This document shows positions 22,036 through 33,269 of a stretch of DNA of 64,000 nt, piece after piece. Made by a program: the position numbers and the translations under genes. Each line of letters begins with the position of its first letter. The first letter of the stretch is position 1. The stretch is from positions 41,430,627 through 41,494,626 of the forward strand of contig JAAONU010000013.1 in assembly GCA_012932295.1 (NCBI GenBank), given 5' to 3'. This DNA is from Cyclina sinensis. Taxonomy: Eukaryota; Mollusca; Bivalvia; Venerida; Veneridae. The notes under the pieces are model-generated. The model saw only the letters and a list, made by a program, of their open reading frames with translations, searched no databases and was not told where the DNA came from.

Positions 22036-23789
22036 TTATAACTCCTTATTGCATTTCAAAAACATCAATGCCTCAAAGTTACTGTCTGTCAGTGAACAAC
22101 GTTCAGGTCTAAAAACTTTGCCTGCTATTGAAAACAGCCGTTCAACTGGAGCAGAGGATGCTGGTAGTGCAAGGTAAGTACAAGCCATCTTTGCCAGCGT
22201 TGGAAACTTCTCTTCATGTGCAGACCAGTACTGAAGAGGGTTTGAATCAGATGATTCACAGTCAGCTGTCAAATAAAGGTCAAGTTCTGACTGTTTAACA
22301 GACGTATGCCTTTGACGTTTTGGGGTCTGGGGAATGAAATTGAAAATGCTGCTGGTGGAGACTTTAGCCTTCTTCTCAGGAGGAGAATTCAATTCTTCTG
22401 GCTCATCAAAAACATTCATTTTTGCACGAATATTTGCACAGTGTTCATCTCTAATTGCCTCATTTATACACCATGTCAGCTTAAATCTTGGGTCCAATAC
22501 TGTTGCTGTGATAAAATCTTCATTATTTTCATATTTTGACAGTCTTTTCTCAATAGAAATCTTCAAAGATTTCAACATTTTGCTATTAAATGTTCCAGAA
22601 ATACTATGCATGTGACTTTTCAGTGCAATAGTAAGTGGTATAGCTAAACTTGCACTTACTGATGATTCCTTTTGTACCTCTAGAGTGACTTCTTCAAATG
22701 GTTTAAGAATTAGGCACAGCTCTTGAAGGACTTTACGTTCATAAGATGTTAACTTGATGCAGTCAAGCTGGTTTAATTTTTCTTCATCTACTGCTAAAAT
22801 TGACTTTAACATGTAAAACTGGGAATTCCATCTGGTCATATTTGCTGCTTGTAAACGCTTTTCATCTGACAATATTTCAGTGGCATGCACAGATTTGCGG
22901 ACATAATTAACTATTTTAGAAGCTTTGGATATGAGCTGTTTTATTTGTCCAGTACAGTCTTCAAGTCCATCACGCACAACAAGTTGTAATGAATGAGCAA
23001 AACAACTAGAATGTTTAGGCAGAGACTCAAAATCTCCAGAAACCTCGCATCCATCATCATTGCTGTCAGTCAGATAATCATAATTGTCATGGTCAACTTC
23101 AGTATCCATTGAATCAGTGGTAGGCTTATCAAATCCAGGCAGGGAGAAAGAAAATGCTTTAATCATATTTGATGCATTGTCAGTGACAATATTTGATACT
23201 TTGTGACCTATTTCATAACATGTCACAGTCTCTTCATATTCCCGACGGATGGCATCCCCTGTATGTCTTCCTTTGAACCTGGTACAAGCAAGCATAACAG
23301 ATCTCATTTGCCAGTCTGCAATGTAATGACCAGTAACACCCAAGAATGCTCGCATCTGCCTACTTGACCACAAGTCAAGTGTTAAACAAATGTTTTGGGC
23401 AGCTTTGAGTTTATGTTTAATGTTATTCCTCATTTCTGAACATTTTTCATGAATAAGTTTATTTGTTAATGTCTTTCTACTTGGCACCTGATATTTTGGG
23501 TTAAGCTTTTCAAGCAAGTTTTTGAAATTTTGACTTTCAACTACAGACAGTGATATTAAATCTCCTGCTATGAACATTGTGAAGTAACTTTCAAACTCCC
23601 TTTGTACTCTGATGAGCAGTATCGACATTTCGCTTTAAAATTCCCACTAGTATCCTTTGGTAATATGAAATGCTTCAGAGTGGTAGAATTCATCTTGTAT
23701 TTAAGAGTCAATGTGAAATGATATACTTCAATATACTTTTCTAATGCATGCCTATTTTTAAGGATGTGAACACTTCTTACAACAACCAT
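22036..23789 (-). pseudogene. hAT transposase (ZBED-like), N-terminally disrupted
   Basis: Cut-and-paste transposase of its host element. The main frame (23628-22036, 530 codons) contains the expected hAT landmarks in order: a helix-rich segment with SVVESQNF and NPKYQVPSRKTL (residues 29-54), first acidic motif CLTLDLWSS (Asp85), second acidic motif IVTDNASNM (Asp150), the CFAH motif (209-212), TRWNSQ (about 265-270), and a C-terminal dimerisation domain (about 448-525) with ALPASSAPVERLFSIAG (Glu496). Upstream, a different frame (23789-23568) gives a BED-finger start with CRYC (C-x2-C) but no following H-x-H pair. The two frames overlap without joining, so the second half of the finger is missing, probably by deletion with frameshift. 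Met33 of the upstream frame (KMNSTTLKHF) is a plausible original start. The protein is probably inactive as it stands, although the core is unbroken. Confidence 0.88.
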
Positions 23790-23979
23790 TCAAATTCACC
23801 TAATCTTCCTTAAGGGCTGAGTGATTTGACCATACCAGTTATAGTTAATCCAGTATTACCTCTCTTTAGGTGATAAAAAGCAAACATCATACCCTGAGGT
23901 TATAACACCTGCTAACAATAATCTGATTTTGTTGTATGTTTGACACTTACTTACTACAATTTGGATATGTAATTGAAAA

Positions 23980-24135
23980 ATAATTGAATTTAATTGTCAA
24001 TTATTTGTCCTTTTTTTAAGTTTAATTAATTAATTACAATTAAAGTAATAGATTTTTTTCTCAATTATTCATTATTCTCAATTATTTCAAAAGTTGTAAT
24101 TAATTATAATTAATTAAATTATAATTGTAATTGGA
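23980..24135. repeat. hAT subterminal AT-rich array, right
   Basis: AATTAATTAATTACAATTAAAG, TAATTAATTATAATTAATTA and similar words precede the right terminus, in inverted arrangement relative to the left array. Confidence 0.6.
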
Positions 24136-24145
24136 CCCAGGTCTG

Positions 24146-24153
24146 CTGGTGAG
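24146..24153. repeat. 8-bp target-site duplication, right (CTGGTGAG)
   Basis: Identical to 21689-21696. Confidence 0.92.
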
Positions 24154-24971
24154 GGGATGTGCCAAGTCGTTTGCTATAGCTCTGGTCAGGTAAAGGTTGC
24201 ACGGACCTTTGCTTAACACATTAGCCCTTCCAGAATGCGGCTAGAGGGCATATTTCTACTAAAGAAGTGAAAAATCGGCTCGCTGTCGGATGTTTGTCAG
24301 GTGGTCAACTGCATATTCTTTAGGCCCTAAGATTTATTCATTGACGTGTCTAGATTCTTTGCAGACTTCACAAGCAGGCCCATTACGGATGGTGAAAATA
24401 GAGTTGTGCTCCAGTCTTTGTCATAAAACATGACTGATCACGGTATGGTTGGGCATCAGCAGTGAGGAAAAGACTGGCATGCACATCAGAGACAATGGCA
24501 CGCTGACAATTGAACGGTACAACAATTAGATTCTGAACACTTATGTTCGTCCGCACGTTGGTGCAGTAATGCCTGATTTCATTTTGATGCACGACAGTGC
24601 CAACAATTATGCAGCCAACATAACAGGGAGCTAATCCGAATCCCAGACGAGTCAAATCGAATACGACAAGGATATTTCCACTATCCATACAAAGAAAACG
24701 ACTAGAAGAATGAAACCTAATTCCTAAAGATCCGCACAAACATCATTAGCATCCAGTGGCTATGCAAAGCTGTAATCACTGCTAATAGACAGCGTAGTCG
24801 ATACTGAAACTCACATTTCAAAATCTTAAATATTTCTGCCACCTTATTTCCACTAATATCCTAGATAAACTTACGTAGGTGCCGTTCAAGTGATCATGCA
24901 TTTTTATATTTGTGACTTACGTGGTAGCTTAAAAGCAAAACCATTCAATTAATTCGATTTACTATATTTTC
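24146..24971 (+). mobile_element. Tc1/mariner-like relic in U3, 3' half
   Basis: Continues the relic after the hAT insertion. One frame of 24482-24612 reads KTGMHIRDNGTLTIERYNN, a stop, ILNTYVRPHVGAVMPDF and then LMHDSANNYAANI. This is the Tc1-like DDE core around the second catalytic Asp (MHDSA, equivalent to the usual MHDNA/QDNA motif). Stops and shifts before and after show it is dead. A minus-strand 118-codon frame over the same bases is a shadow. Confidence 0.7.
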
Positions 24972-25311
24972 AGTCACACTTAGGTAAAAAGTTATGATAT
25001 ATAAAAGTTTTCAGTAGTATATAAGCCACAATGCTCATCAGAGAAACAACCTGTTTAAATTCCAAAATAGCAGAACGTGTATTGGTATTATTTACATTTT
25101 CGAGAAGGTATATATTTAGTCTTAACATTACAAATGCAGAACCTTTGAAGTAATGCAGTCCATTTGACCATGAATTTGTTAGAAAGGAAAATTAAAACAA
25201 TTAATACGTATTTCAGTATTGATAAATCTCTCAGTGTAGCTTCCGTTTTAGCTGCTGTATTAAAATAATTGTTTTAAATAAGGATTGTTAACTTGTTATA
25301 TGAATATAATA

Positions 25312-25524
25312 GGCACGTCTACATGGTCGAGCGGTTAAAGGCGCGGACTTCAAATCATTTAACCTTTCACTGAAAGATGGTCATGGGTTCGAGCCCCACT
25401 ACCATAACCAAGGGCTCTAGTACAGGTCTCAGGAACGATGGTTAATTACACTATGTCAGCTGGATATGACTGTGACCGTCGGAGGGTGGAAAAATCATTT
25501 CAGTTAAACAAAATTAAATCAAAT
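25312..25524 (+). mobile_element. tRNA-derived SINE, U3 copy
   Basis: The best preserved Pol III promoter of the three copies: A-box-like TGGTCGAGCGGTTAAAGG and consensus B box GGGTTCGAGCCCC. The loop CTTCAAA would place TCA at the anticodon position, but the anticodon stem does not pair, so it is not called a tRNA. It has a tail of AAATTAAATCAAATC units, and an extra segment of about 40 bp after ACCATAACC relative to U1 and U2. Confidence 0.65.
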
Positions 25525-26269
25525 CGATTTAACAGAGTGAAATCCGTGTAAAATTATGTTTTCTGTAGCTTTATCTTTTTTTTCAAACTTAACTGCGACT
25601 TCTGTTGGTTGTGATACATGTCTGATGTAAATGCATATTTAGCACGCTGTAAAATGAATATTTTAAAGCAAAGTTTTATTTTTTTAATCCTATAGCAGTG
25701 ATACTTTGTCAGTTTAATGGTAGAAAGCCAGTATCTCTTGGGGACAGACAGGGTCCGTAAAGGCAGTAAGTAGGACCGTTTGCCTTCGTAACTGAAATAA
25801 CGCTTCATGCTTTTACGGTCACACAAAAGGAATTCTTATTTTCGATAAACTTGTTATAAGACGAAACTTGGATCACAAAAGTGGAATCAGAATGTTTTAT
25901 CAGCAGTTTTCTAAATAGAAATGCAAATTCTAATGATTTCATTCTCGGTTAACTGATTTCATCATCACCAGACATACCGTTCATTAGACACAATTTGTGT
26001 CAAAATACTTCTAGTGTTGAGTGTGTCTCGTTCATCGATGGACATATATGTCTGCAAGACGACAAATGACAACGACTTCTCTTCTTATTCAACTTTAGTT
26101 ACCGCTACAAGTCATACAATTTCTATATACTTTAAGAGTAGAGTAAATTAAATTTACGTTCTTGCTTTTCCTATCTTGTTAAGAGTAAGATGTTTATTCT
26201 AATAAGAAAGTAGTTCAACCTGAGGTTACCCTCTTCTACTTTGATTCAAAATTTATACTTGTCGGATTT

Positions 26270-26480
26270 TCAATATGACATTCAGAATCTCTAGACGGTA
26301 TTTAGAATCCGTACCTGGCGTTAAGAACCTTTACATGAAATACAGATTACCACATGAAATACAGAATCTCTCCAAGACATTTAGAATTTCGACATGACAT
26401 TTAGAATCCCTATCTCTAAAAAAAATTCAAGAGAAGCATTTCGTAACAGAATTTCTTCATGGAATTATGAATCTCTTGAT
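26270..26480. repeat. ~20-bp degenerate tandem repeat, U3
   Basis: Degraded counterpart of 10262-10510 (ATGACATTTAGAATCCCTAT and similar). Confidence 0.55.
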
Positions 26481-27060
26481 AAAATTCAATCTTTATTCCA
26501 TGAACTTCAAGTCACAAAACTACAACAAGTAACTCATTCTTATGTATGTTTGATCATAAGTTTCATTTCAGGTTCTGTTGTTGTTGAAAATCAAATACAA
26601 CATAGCCAAGGATAGGCTGTTTACGAGCAGTTCTTCTGAAAGTTTTTTTTGCATCATATGGCATGGAATACCATATCAGTCGTATATTTCAAGTTTTAAA
26701 TTTAAGTATATGAGGAAAAAAAGAACTAACTAAAGGAAACGAGTTCATATCTTAGAATCTATACAAAACTGCATATACATAGGTATTAGCAATCAATCAG
26801 ATGATCACTTAAAGCATTAGCGTCGGGTGTTTATAAAATGTTCAGTAAGGAATAGTGATTAACTCTTAATAAGGAATAGACGCAATGGCGCATGCAAAAG
26901 CGAGAGTTGTGCATTCATAAACACATAATCAATCTACAGACTTCTCATCACAGTTTCTGTGTTGCAGAGTACTTGAAATTGAGGAATAGGGAACCAGTTC
27001 TGTATTCCTTACTAGAACAAAAGAAGTTATGTTAATAAATTAGGCAATGCAATATAATAT

Positions 27061-28050
27061 TATTAAGCTGTATTTGTATAGCAAGGACCAGTCATCAAAA
27101 TGACCACCTAAAGCACCTGAGTTATACAGCTTTGACAAAATGTACTATACAATAAGGAATAGAGAACCAGTTTCTTATAACTTATGCGTTACAGTAAGAA
27201 TCAAATAAATAAGAAACAGGAGAACAGCATTGAAACGGATCAATATCTTCTTATTAACACAGAAACTCCTTAATATCCGAAAAAGCAGGCGCGTCGGATG
27301 TTTGAAAAAATGTGCATGTTAATGGGGAATAAAGGGAGTAAACTTGCTATTCTAAAACAGTTCAATATAATTAAATTGTAGTTGTCACGTTTCATTGCGT
27401 CACTTCCTGTATTCCTTATTCAGTGTTGAATAAGAATAATGATAATAAAAAAGAAAGAAAAAAAAATTGTTACTATTCTATTTTCGACTTGAACACTTTT
27501 AGAGTACTTTAAGACATAGCTGCTTTGGTGTTATTCTTGTTTGATTTATCAAGTTGCTATTGCCACTTATTTCTTTGTTCTATTTTCGCTTCCTTTCTTC
27601 GGTTTCTTACTTGGAATTGAACTATCTTACTTATTGAGCATGTGCATTAAGACAATATATATATTTATACATGTATATTTGGATGGACTGCTTTAAGTAA
27701 TCATTTCGTGACTTTTTACAGTGCGGTATGAATATTAAATACTGACCAATTTTTAATCTGTTAGTTCTTCTGTTCCTTATTTGAATAAAAAATAAGAAAC
27801 TAGTTCCCTTTTCCTTACTCGGAAAAGGAATAACTATCTTTATTGGCATTATTGACATTAATTATAAAGATATATTTCGTTATTTGATATTTCTAGGTCT
27901 TTTCTTTACATGCCTGTGTAAACAAAATGCATTTAATCTCGTGTGTATTCTAGATAATGTTTCATGCGCATTCTTGATTGATTAACTTGCATTAAGTAAT
28001 GGCCCAAGTTTTCTGTATAAACACTTCAACGTAAAACATTCATTTCCAAC
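27061..28050. other. No gene; scattered AAGGAATAG motifs
   Basis: The words AAGGAATAGAGAACCAG, TATTCCTTATTCAG and GAAACTAGTTCCCTTTTCC recur on both strands between about 26850 and 27840, suggesting a degraded inverted or tandem repeat. The small frame at 27631-27858 overlaps these and has no domain. Confidence 0.4.
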
Positions 28051-28054
28051 TTAA

Positions 28055-28488
28055 AGGGGCTGTGCTCCAGATGACAAAAAAAGAAAGTTTTCTTGTATTA
28101 TAAATTTCTTGTAATATTTATGAATTATGCTTAAAAAATAACTTAATGACAAAAAAAAGTCAAATAATTACATTACAAATTGATTTTTTTTCCCTTTCAA
28201 AGTGCTATACCGTAACGCGACGGTATAACTATATCGTATAAGATTTAATGTAAATATTTGTAATATCATATGCGGCGATGGTGGTGACAGTAAAAGCATT
28301 GGAAATATTTTGTTAACATGAGGGTCCAGAGTTTAAATCAGGCTGGAGCGAAAGTATTTTTCTTAATTCTATTTTGACTTTTATAATCAGTTTTGAAGTA
28401 AAATATTACGTTGTTATAATCTCACGGCATCTAAATATATAATTTATGAAAACAATTTTTTTTATGTCAAATCTGGAGTACAGCCTCT
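28055..28488 (+). mobile_element. TTAA-flanked MITE with tRNA-like core
   Basis: The outer inverted repeats are AGGGGCTGTGCTCCAGAT and, at the right, ATCTGGAGTACAGCCTCT, continuing inward into GACAAAAAAA / TTTTTTTATGTC. TTAA flanks both ends (28051-28054 and 28489-28492), as expected for piggyBac-type insertion. The interior contains a degenerate tRNA-like stretch (about 28270-28350: AGCATTGG...TTTTGTTAAC...GAGGGTCCAGAGTTTAAATC) with a B-box-like string, resembling a tRNA-Asn-type SINE head. Whether it moves as DNA or via RNA is unresolved. Confidence 0.65.
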
Positions 28489-28492
28489 TTAA

Positions 28493-30114
28493 GACTTTTG
28501 GAATAAACAACAGTAATAATGCATTTTATAAATATTCAAATGTTATAAAAATGCAGCTGACATTAATTAAAGCCTTGTAAGTTACACCCTGTAAAAACGA
28601 GTTTCAAAGATAAACTTTCAAAGGTAAATAAAACGATTGTATTTCAGTTACGTGACAGTCCTCAGCTAGTCGAGTTATTCATATTCAATCGGAAAATCTT
28701 CGCTTATCGTTCACATGATAACCTTGAAATAAACGCGTTTTTATGTTATATGCTAAGGAGTGAAGTTTACAGAACCGGTAAGTTTTCCTACATTTATGGT
28801 TTTACCTTCCTGGTGATGAAATACTTATTACATTTAAATAAATCATGCATATTTTTTTATAATTTCATTTCTGCGCATATCGAAGATGGTGTGCAGAATC
28901 GATTTAAAGTAATCATTAGTGTCGATACCAGGTAACCATTGTAATATCGGGTTATCTTCAAGTTTACATGATTTCTTCGTATCGATCTCTTTTGATTTAA
29001 AATGTATTGGGTAAAAATGCGTGCATGGTGGATTTTGCATTTTACCAATTAATGTAATACTTTCTTTAAATTAAAAAATAATCATGACGTAAAGCCAGTA
29101 ATCAAAATTGCGTTCCCGTTCAATTGACTCACTTTGTACATGGACATTACATTGTACGAAATAATTGTGCAGTTTTGAATAGGCTTGTTGTACGCATGGT
29201 TTAATGCAGTTGTAATATGAAGTATGTAGTACAAGTTTTAATTCATGTTGCAAGGTTGCCCTTGAGCTGTATTCGATGTGTTTGCATTTCCTGAAATAAG
29301 TGCATGATGAACACATGTGCATATATGCATAAATCAATGCATACTATTGTAAAACATGTTTACGTTTGCCAAGTGTTTTCTCTAATAATTGTTACCAACA
29401 ATTTCGTTGCTTTGGTTTATATTGTGTCATAGCATCAGTTTTTGCAATGTTCACATTCTTTCGCGTCGGAATTATTTGATATGTTTATTTGTTAATTAAG
29501 CTACAATTCGGCCAAGTTTTCTGATAATGGATGGATATGTGAATATGTCCTTCGTTTCTTCGTTCGTTCACGGTTTAATTGTTTTGATATATATTTTTGT
29601 TATTTATTTATTTCTGTAGGGGAAGTGCTCTTTATTTAAAATGTAATTCATTCCATTTCATTAACATCTGTTTATGCCATTAGTTTGTGTAGTTATGAAA
29701 ATCATGATGTTCGGTGGTCGATAACTGGTTGTACCGGCATACCTTTCCTCGAATATACAATCAGCTTGCTATGTTTGAAGGCTTTGTATGAATAACCTTA
29801 ATTTAAGTATAATTTGAATTGCACAGTGTGTATATGTATGTATACAGTATTTACTTTCCTGCACGTTTATCTCACTGAAAATGCGAACCTGCAAAATGAA
29901 GCCATGTTTATTAAGATATCGTTTATCGCTTTGCTCTAAAATTGTACGCGAAAATTTCACGTACGTGCACTTTTATCGATACACGAACACAGTGTATAAA
30001 CGGATTGTAAGCACTTCCGGATGTTGCGATTTCAAAAGCCATGGTGTAAAAAAAAGTGTGCACTGTCACGCGTAATGCTGATTTTTATTGGATCATAATC
30101 AGTCAAAGGCATGT
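28493..30114. other. No gene seen
   Basis: AT-rich, apparently unique. Several overlapping open frames of 60-90 codons on both strands (28750-29340, 29769-30075) share no recognisable domain and overlap one another, so none is supported. Confidence 0.4.
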
Positions 30115-30373
30115 AATTGTTACTTATACCAGAGACGACGTCGTGAGAGTGTAGTTAAGCCGTGTCAATTGTTTTTATATTTCACTAGCGTAATAACTCT
30201 TTGACGTCAACTTCATTAATGATACGCTTGTGTAGTTCGCGCGAATACGGACAAAACAAACAGTTTCTGTGCGTTTCTGTCACAATTCACTTATAAAACC
30301 TCTATGATATAAATAGAACATTATATTCGTGGCCATGTTATTCGAGAACAATTACAGTCGTTATTGGAAAACC
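30115..30373 (+). repeat. Dispersed repeat with CRE-like sites, right copy
   Basis: Reverse complement of 1277-1475: GACGACGTCGT, TTGACGTCAA (30201-30210), TTCGCGCGAA, AAACAGTTTCTGTGCG and a TATGATATAAAT string are shared. It is followed by a poly-A-rich run at 30373-30410, as the left copy is by poly-T. Confidence 0.65.
30201..30210. promoter_or_regulatory. CRE/ATF-like palindrome TTGACGTCAA
   Basis: Same 10-bp palindrome as at 1384-1393, retained while the flanks have diverged. Function unproven. Confidence 0.35.
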
Positions 30374-30410
30374 AAAAAAAAAAAAGAAAAAAAAAAAGGA
30401 AAAAAAAAAC
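30373..30410. repeat. Poly-A-rich microsatellite
   Basis: A runs interrupted only by single G bases. Confidence 0.85.
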
Positions 30411-33269
30411 TCGACAGAGCTTCGTTTTTATCGTTTTCAAATAACTCGTGCAATAAATCCCATATTACATGAACCTCTATGTATCATATTGAATAGGCAT
30501 GTAGTATAATTGTTTGCCAAAACGACAAGAAAGTCACATATTTGGTTCTAAAAGAAAAATGTACTTAGAAGAAGAGCGCACAATGATGTAGAATCTACTT
30601 CTGTTTAAAATACAAAAAGTAAGCAAATGCAAACTACGAAAACTGGTTAGCATTAAATATCTATTTGTAAAACAAACCAGTTATAGCTGTTTAAATACTG
30701 ATTATTTTCCAGTTGTTTCCACATGTTTATTTTACTTCATTTAAAAGCATTCTCTTTACTTACTCATACAACATGCATAACGGCAGGGGAAGGGTTACCC
30801 AATAACTATTTAAATATTAAATTGTATAACGACCACATGCACTTATCAATATGCTTATTATTTTTGAAGGCAATGTTTATTGCCGATTTGCCAATAAAAT
30901 TTGAAACTTTGAAACTTTGGTATTATTTTTGAACTACGCACATGGGGACAATGCTTTACTTGTTATAAACCTTTCAAATGAAAACAAAAGAAACTACCGA
31001 AAACCTGCGAGAAACAAAGTATTTAAAAAACTTCATTTTTAAACATTTGGAAAAAAATATATTCCTTGGAGAACCAAACTACGATTATTTGATGTTTTTC
31101 TCTTGCACTGAAGTCGGATTTGTACATTTTACAAATATTAATGTGGTAAAAAATCTTATTGTCTGTTTGTCTCTCCTTCCAAATAACATTAATGTCTGCT
31201 CTGTAACACAGCCATATGTTCGCTGTTCTTTTTTCCAGTCTAGTCTGAAATTATAATGTAAATCTTGTTCATTTTCCATATAAGTAAATAACCTTGTACT
31301 GTTGTACTTTTTGCAGACCTTTGAACATTCATGTTTTCCGATGAATAATCCCTGTAGTGCATGCATATTGAACGAATGGGTTAAGCTACCATTTTGATTA
31401 ATTAGGCTCTTGTAAACAAAATTAATTTTCAGCAACCATTACCCTCTGATAATTAAACAAAATTGCTTTCGATTTAACTAGTAACATCGGAAAAAATAAT
31501 TGAATTACGCCGATACATCGCAATAAACAGTTTAATTATCAAATTTCATTTGTGAAAATGCGTACAATGTTGAATACTTCACGTATCCCAGACTTATCGT
31601 AACATTCTGCTATAAATAATTTCGCTCGTGTTTAAATTTTTGATCAGCCACTTCTCAGTGCTTAAAAAGCGTAGGACTGTTGGCTTGATAGAAGCCGGGG
31701 AAACAAGCTTACACACGAAACAACAAAGGAGTTTAGGAAAGACGAACGAACGGACAGACAAACAAACGAACGAAATAACGAACGAACAATGGAACATTTA
31801 ACGAATGGATTTCATAATAAAACCAGTTTTGAGTTGATTTTAGAAGTTGCAATTCTTTCAGCTCATTTCAACTGAAAAAGTTTCTGAAGAACTTCTTGAT
31901 TACAAAGAAGGTAGATAGTAAAATAGCCTCGGCATAAACTTTCGCCTCCTATCTAGCCGACTGCCTGCTTTGGTTTTCGTAAATCTGATCATTTCACTCT
32001 AAATTTGCTTACTTTTTCAATAATAGGTATTCTTGAGGCTGTTTTTATAAATGTTTTAAAGCAACAAACAATTTTTTAAAAATGCATCGTTCACTTAATA
32101 GGAGGGTTGTCAAACTGCGTCCTTTCAGTATATAGAGCTGAACTTTTTGTTGAACTCTGTCATTTTCATAGACTAATCTATTTTCTTTACGCTCAAATAA
32201 ATCGCTTTTTTATTTGGCAAAATGCGTGTTTTTAGTACAAAAATATAAAAAAAAATCAAACATCGCAATGACAGTGGTTTTATGAATCATAAAATGTCTA
32301 CGACAGTTATAACTGCTTGACGTGAACCCTGTTTAAACAGCGCATTTCTGGAAGTGTCTGACTGCGCAATAATTTGAATAAACGAATCGATGTTATTATC
32401 AACGTTTCTGCCGATGTGTGATTTTGCGGTGCTAAAACTAGCGACGATGAACCATCAGTAGAAAAAACTGCAATATGTATGGAATACTAAATAACTCCTG
32501 TCGTAAACAGTATATAGATGTTCTTATTGTGTCTCCCTAACGTTCATATTTGCCGTTGATTGCTGTCCTTTGTGATTATAACTACTACGATGACAAACAA
32601 TTAAATTTATGCATTTGTTATCGACTTTCTAACGATTTTGTTGAATCATTTTAAGCTGTGTCATGATTACAGAGGTCTAACCGTTCGTTATTGCCGAAAT
32701 CGCAACATCCTGTGGTGCGGATTGTTCGTTTGTACACTGTGATGAAACGAGCACGTGTATGACCTCATGTAAAGACGCGAGGTTTTCAGCGTTCAGTGCA
32801 ATTAAATTTACCGTTATAAAATATGTAACAGATCTATTTCAATAGAACATTGGACTGCCATTACATTTTGCAATTATTTTTTCATGCAGCAGTCTTAACA
32901 CTTATTATGTAATTCGCAGAAAAACCACAATTCCTTTCTCAGGCAACTTAACAGACGCTTGAAAATCTTTAAAAAGAAAAAGGAAAATAAAATGCTTGAA
33001 AATCAATACAGACGCTTTCTACACACCGTTATAAGTAAGATCGATTGAAGAATTATGCTGTTCCCTTTCCTATCGATTTCCTGAAGATATGAAGAATTTT
33101 ATTTTTAAGGTTAAACAAATCAACTTTTTCTGTAAAGGATTTGAATGCATTTGTTTAAAGTTCTTAATACTCAAAGAATGTCTATTCAATTATATTTTGT
33201 GTGTGTGTTCAGAACTTTGAATTTAAAAGATAGCTTACTGTTACTGAAATGTTTTTGATTCTGTTTAAT
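30411..33269. other. No gene; possible LINE 3' tail and GAAC repeat
   Basis: TGCCAATAAAATTTGAAACTTTGAAACTTTG at about 30890-30920 resembles the tandem-tailed 3' end of a truncated non-LTR retrotransposon (weak). A degenerate GAAC/GACA tetranucleotide tract lies at 31741-31789 and creates the minus-strand frame at 31594-31797. The open frames at 30723-31435 overlap on both strands and have no domain. Confidence 0.4.
31741..31789. repeat. Degenerate (GAAC)n tract
   Basis: GACGAACGAACGGACAGACA continuing as AAC/GAAC units. Confidence 0.7.

Larger units (their letters stand above)
21697..24145 (-). mobile_element. hAT-superfamily DNA transposon, 2449 bp
   Basis: The terminal inverted repeats are CAGACCTGGGTTCAATTA at the left and its reverse complement with one mismatch (TAATTGGACCCAGGTCTG) at the right. 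The element is flanked by perfect 8-bp CTGGTGAG duplications and sits inside a Tc1-like relic whose uninterrupted versions are seen in U1 and U2. Both subterminal regions are AT-rich arrays of AATTAATTACAATTA-type words, common as transposase-binding subterminal repeats in hATs. One transposase-like reading region lies on the minus strand (22036-23789) but carries an N-terminal deletion/frameshift. Boundaries are base-precise. Confidence 0.93.
20116..27060 (+). repeat. Diverged, partial tandem unit U3
   Basis: Begins with the same CTGGCATCAGATTTGCC start and follows U1 through the Tc1 relic, the SINE and the ACATGACATT-type repeat up to the AATGGCGCATGCAAAAGC landmark and a little beyond. It is clearly more diverged than U1 is from U2. 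It has gained a three-fold tandem repeat (20760-21310) and a hAT transposon (21697-24145), and it lacks the unit's 3' third. Confidence 0.7.

Noticed and set aside
24383..24739. 118-codon minus-strand open frame
   Set aside because: Lies antisense to the Tc1-like core, whose plus-strand motifs explain the sequence.
30870..30920. 3' end of a truncated LINE (AATAAAATTTGAAACTTTGAAACTTTG)
   Set aside because: Only the tail is visible, with no reverse-transcriptase remnant upstream, so it is mentioned only in the block note.
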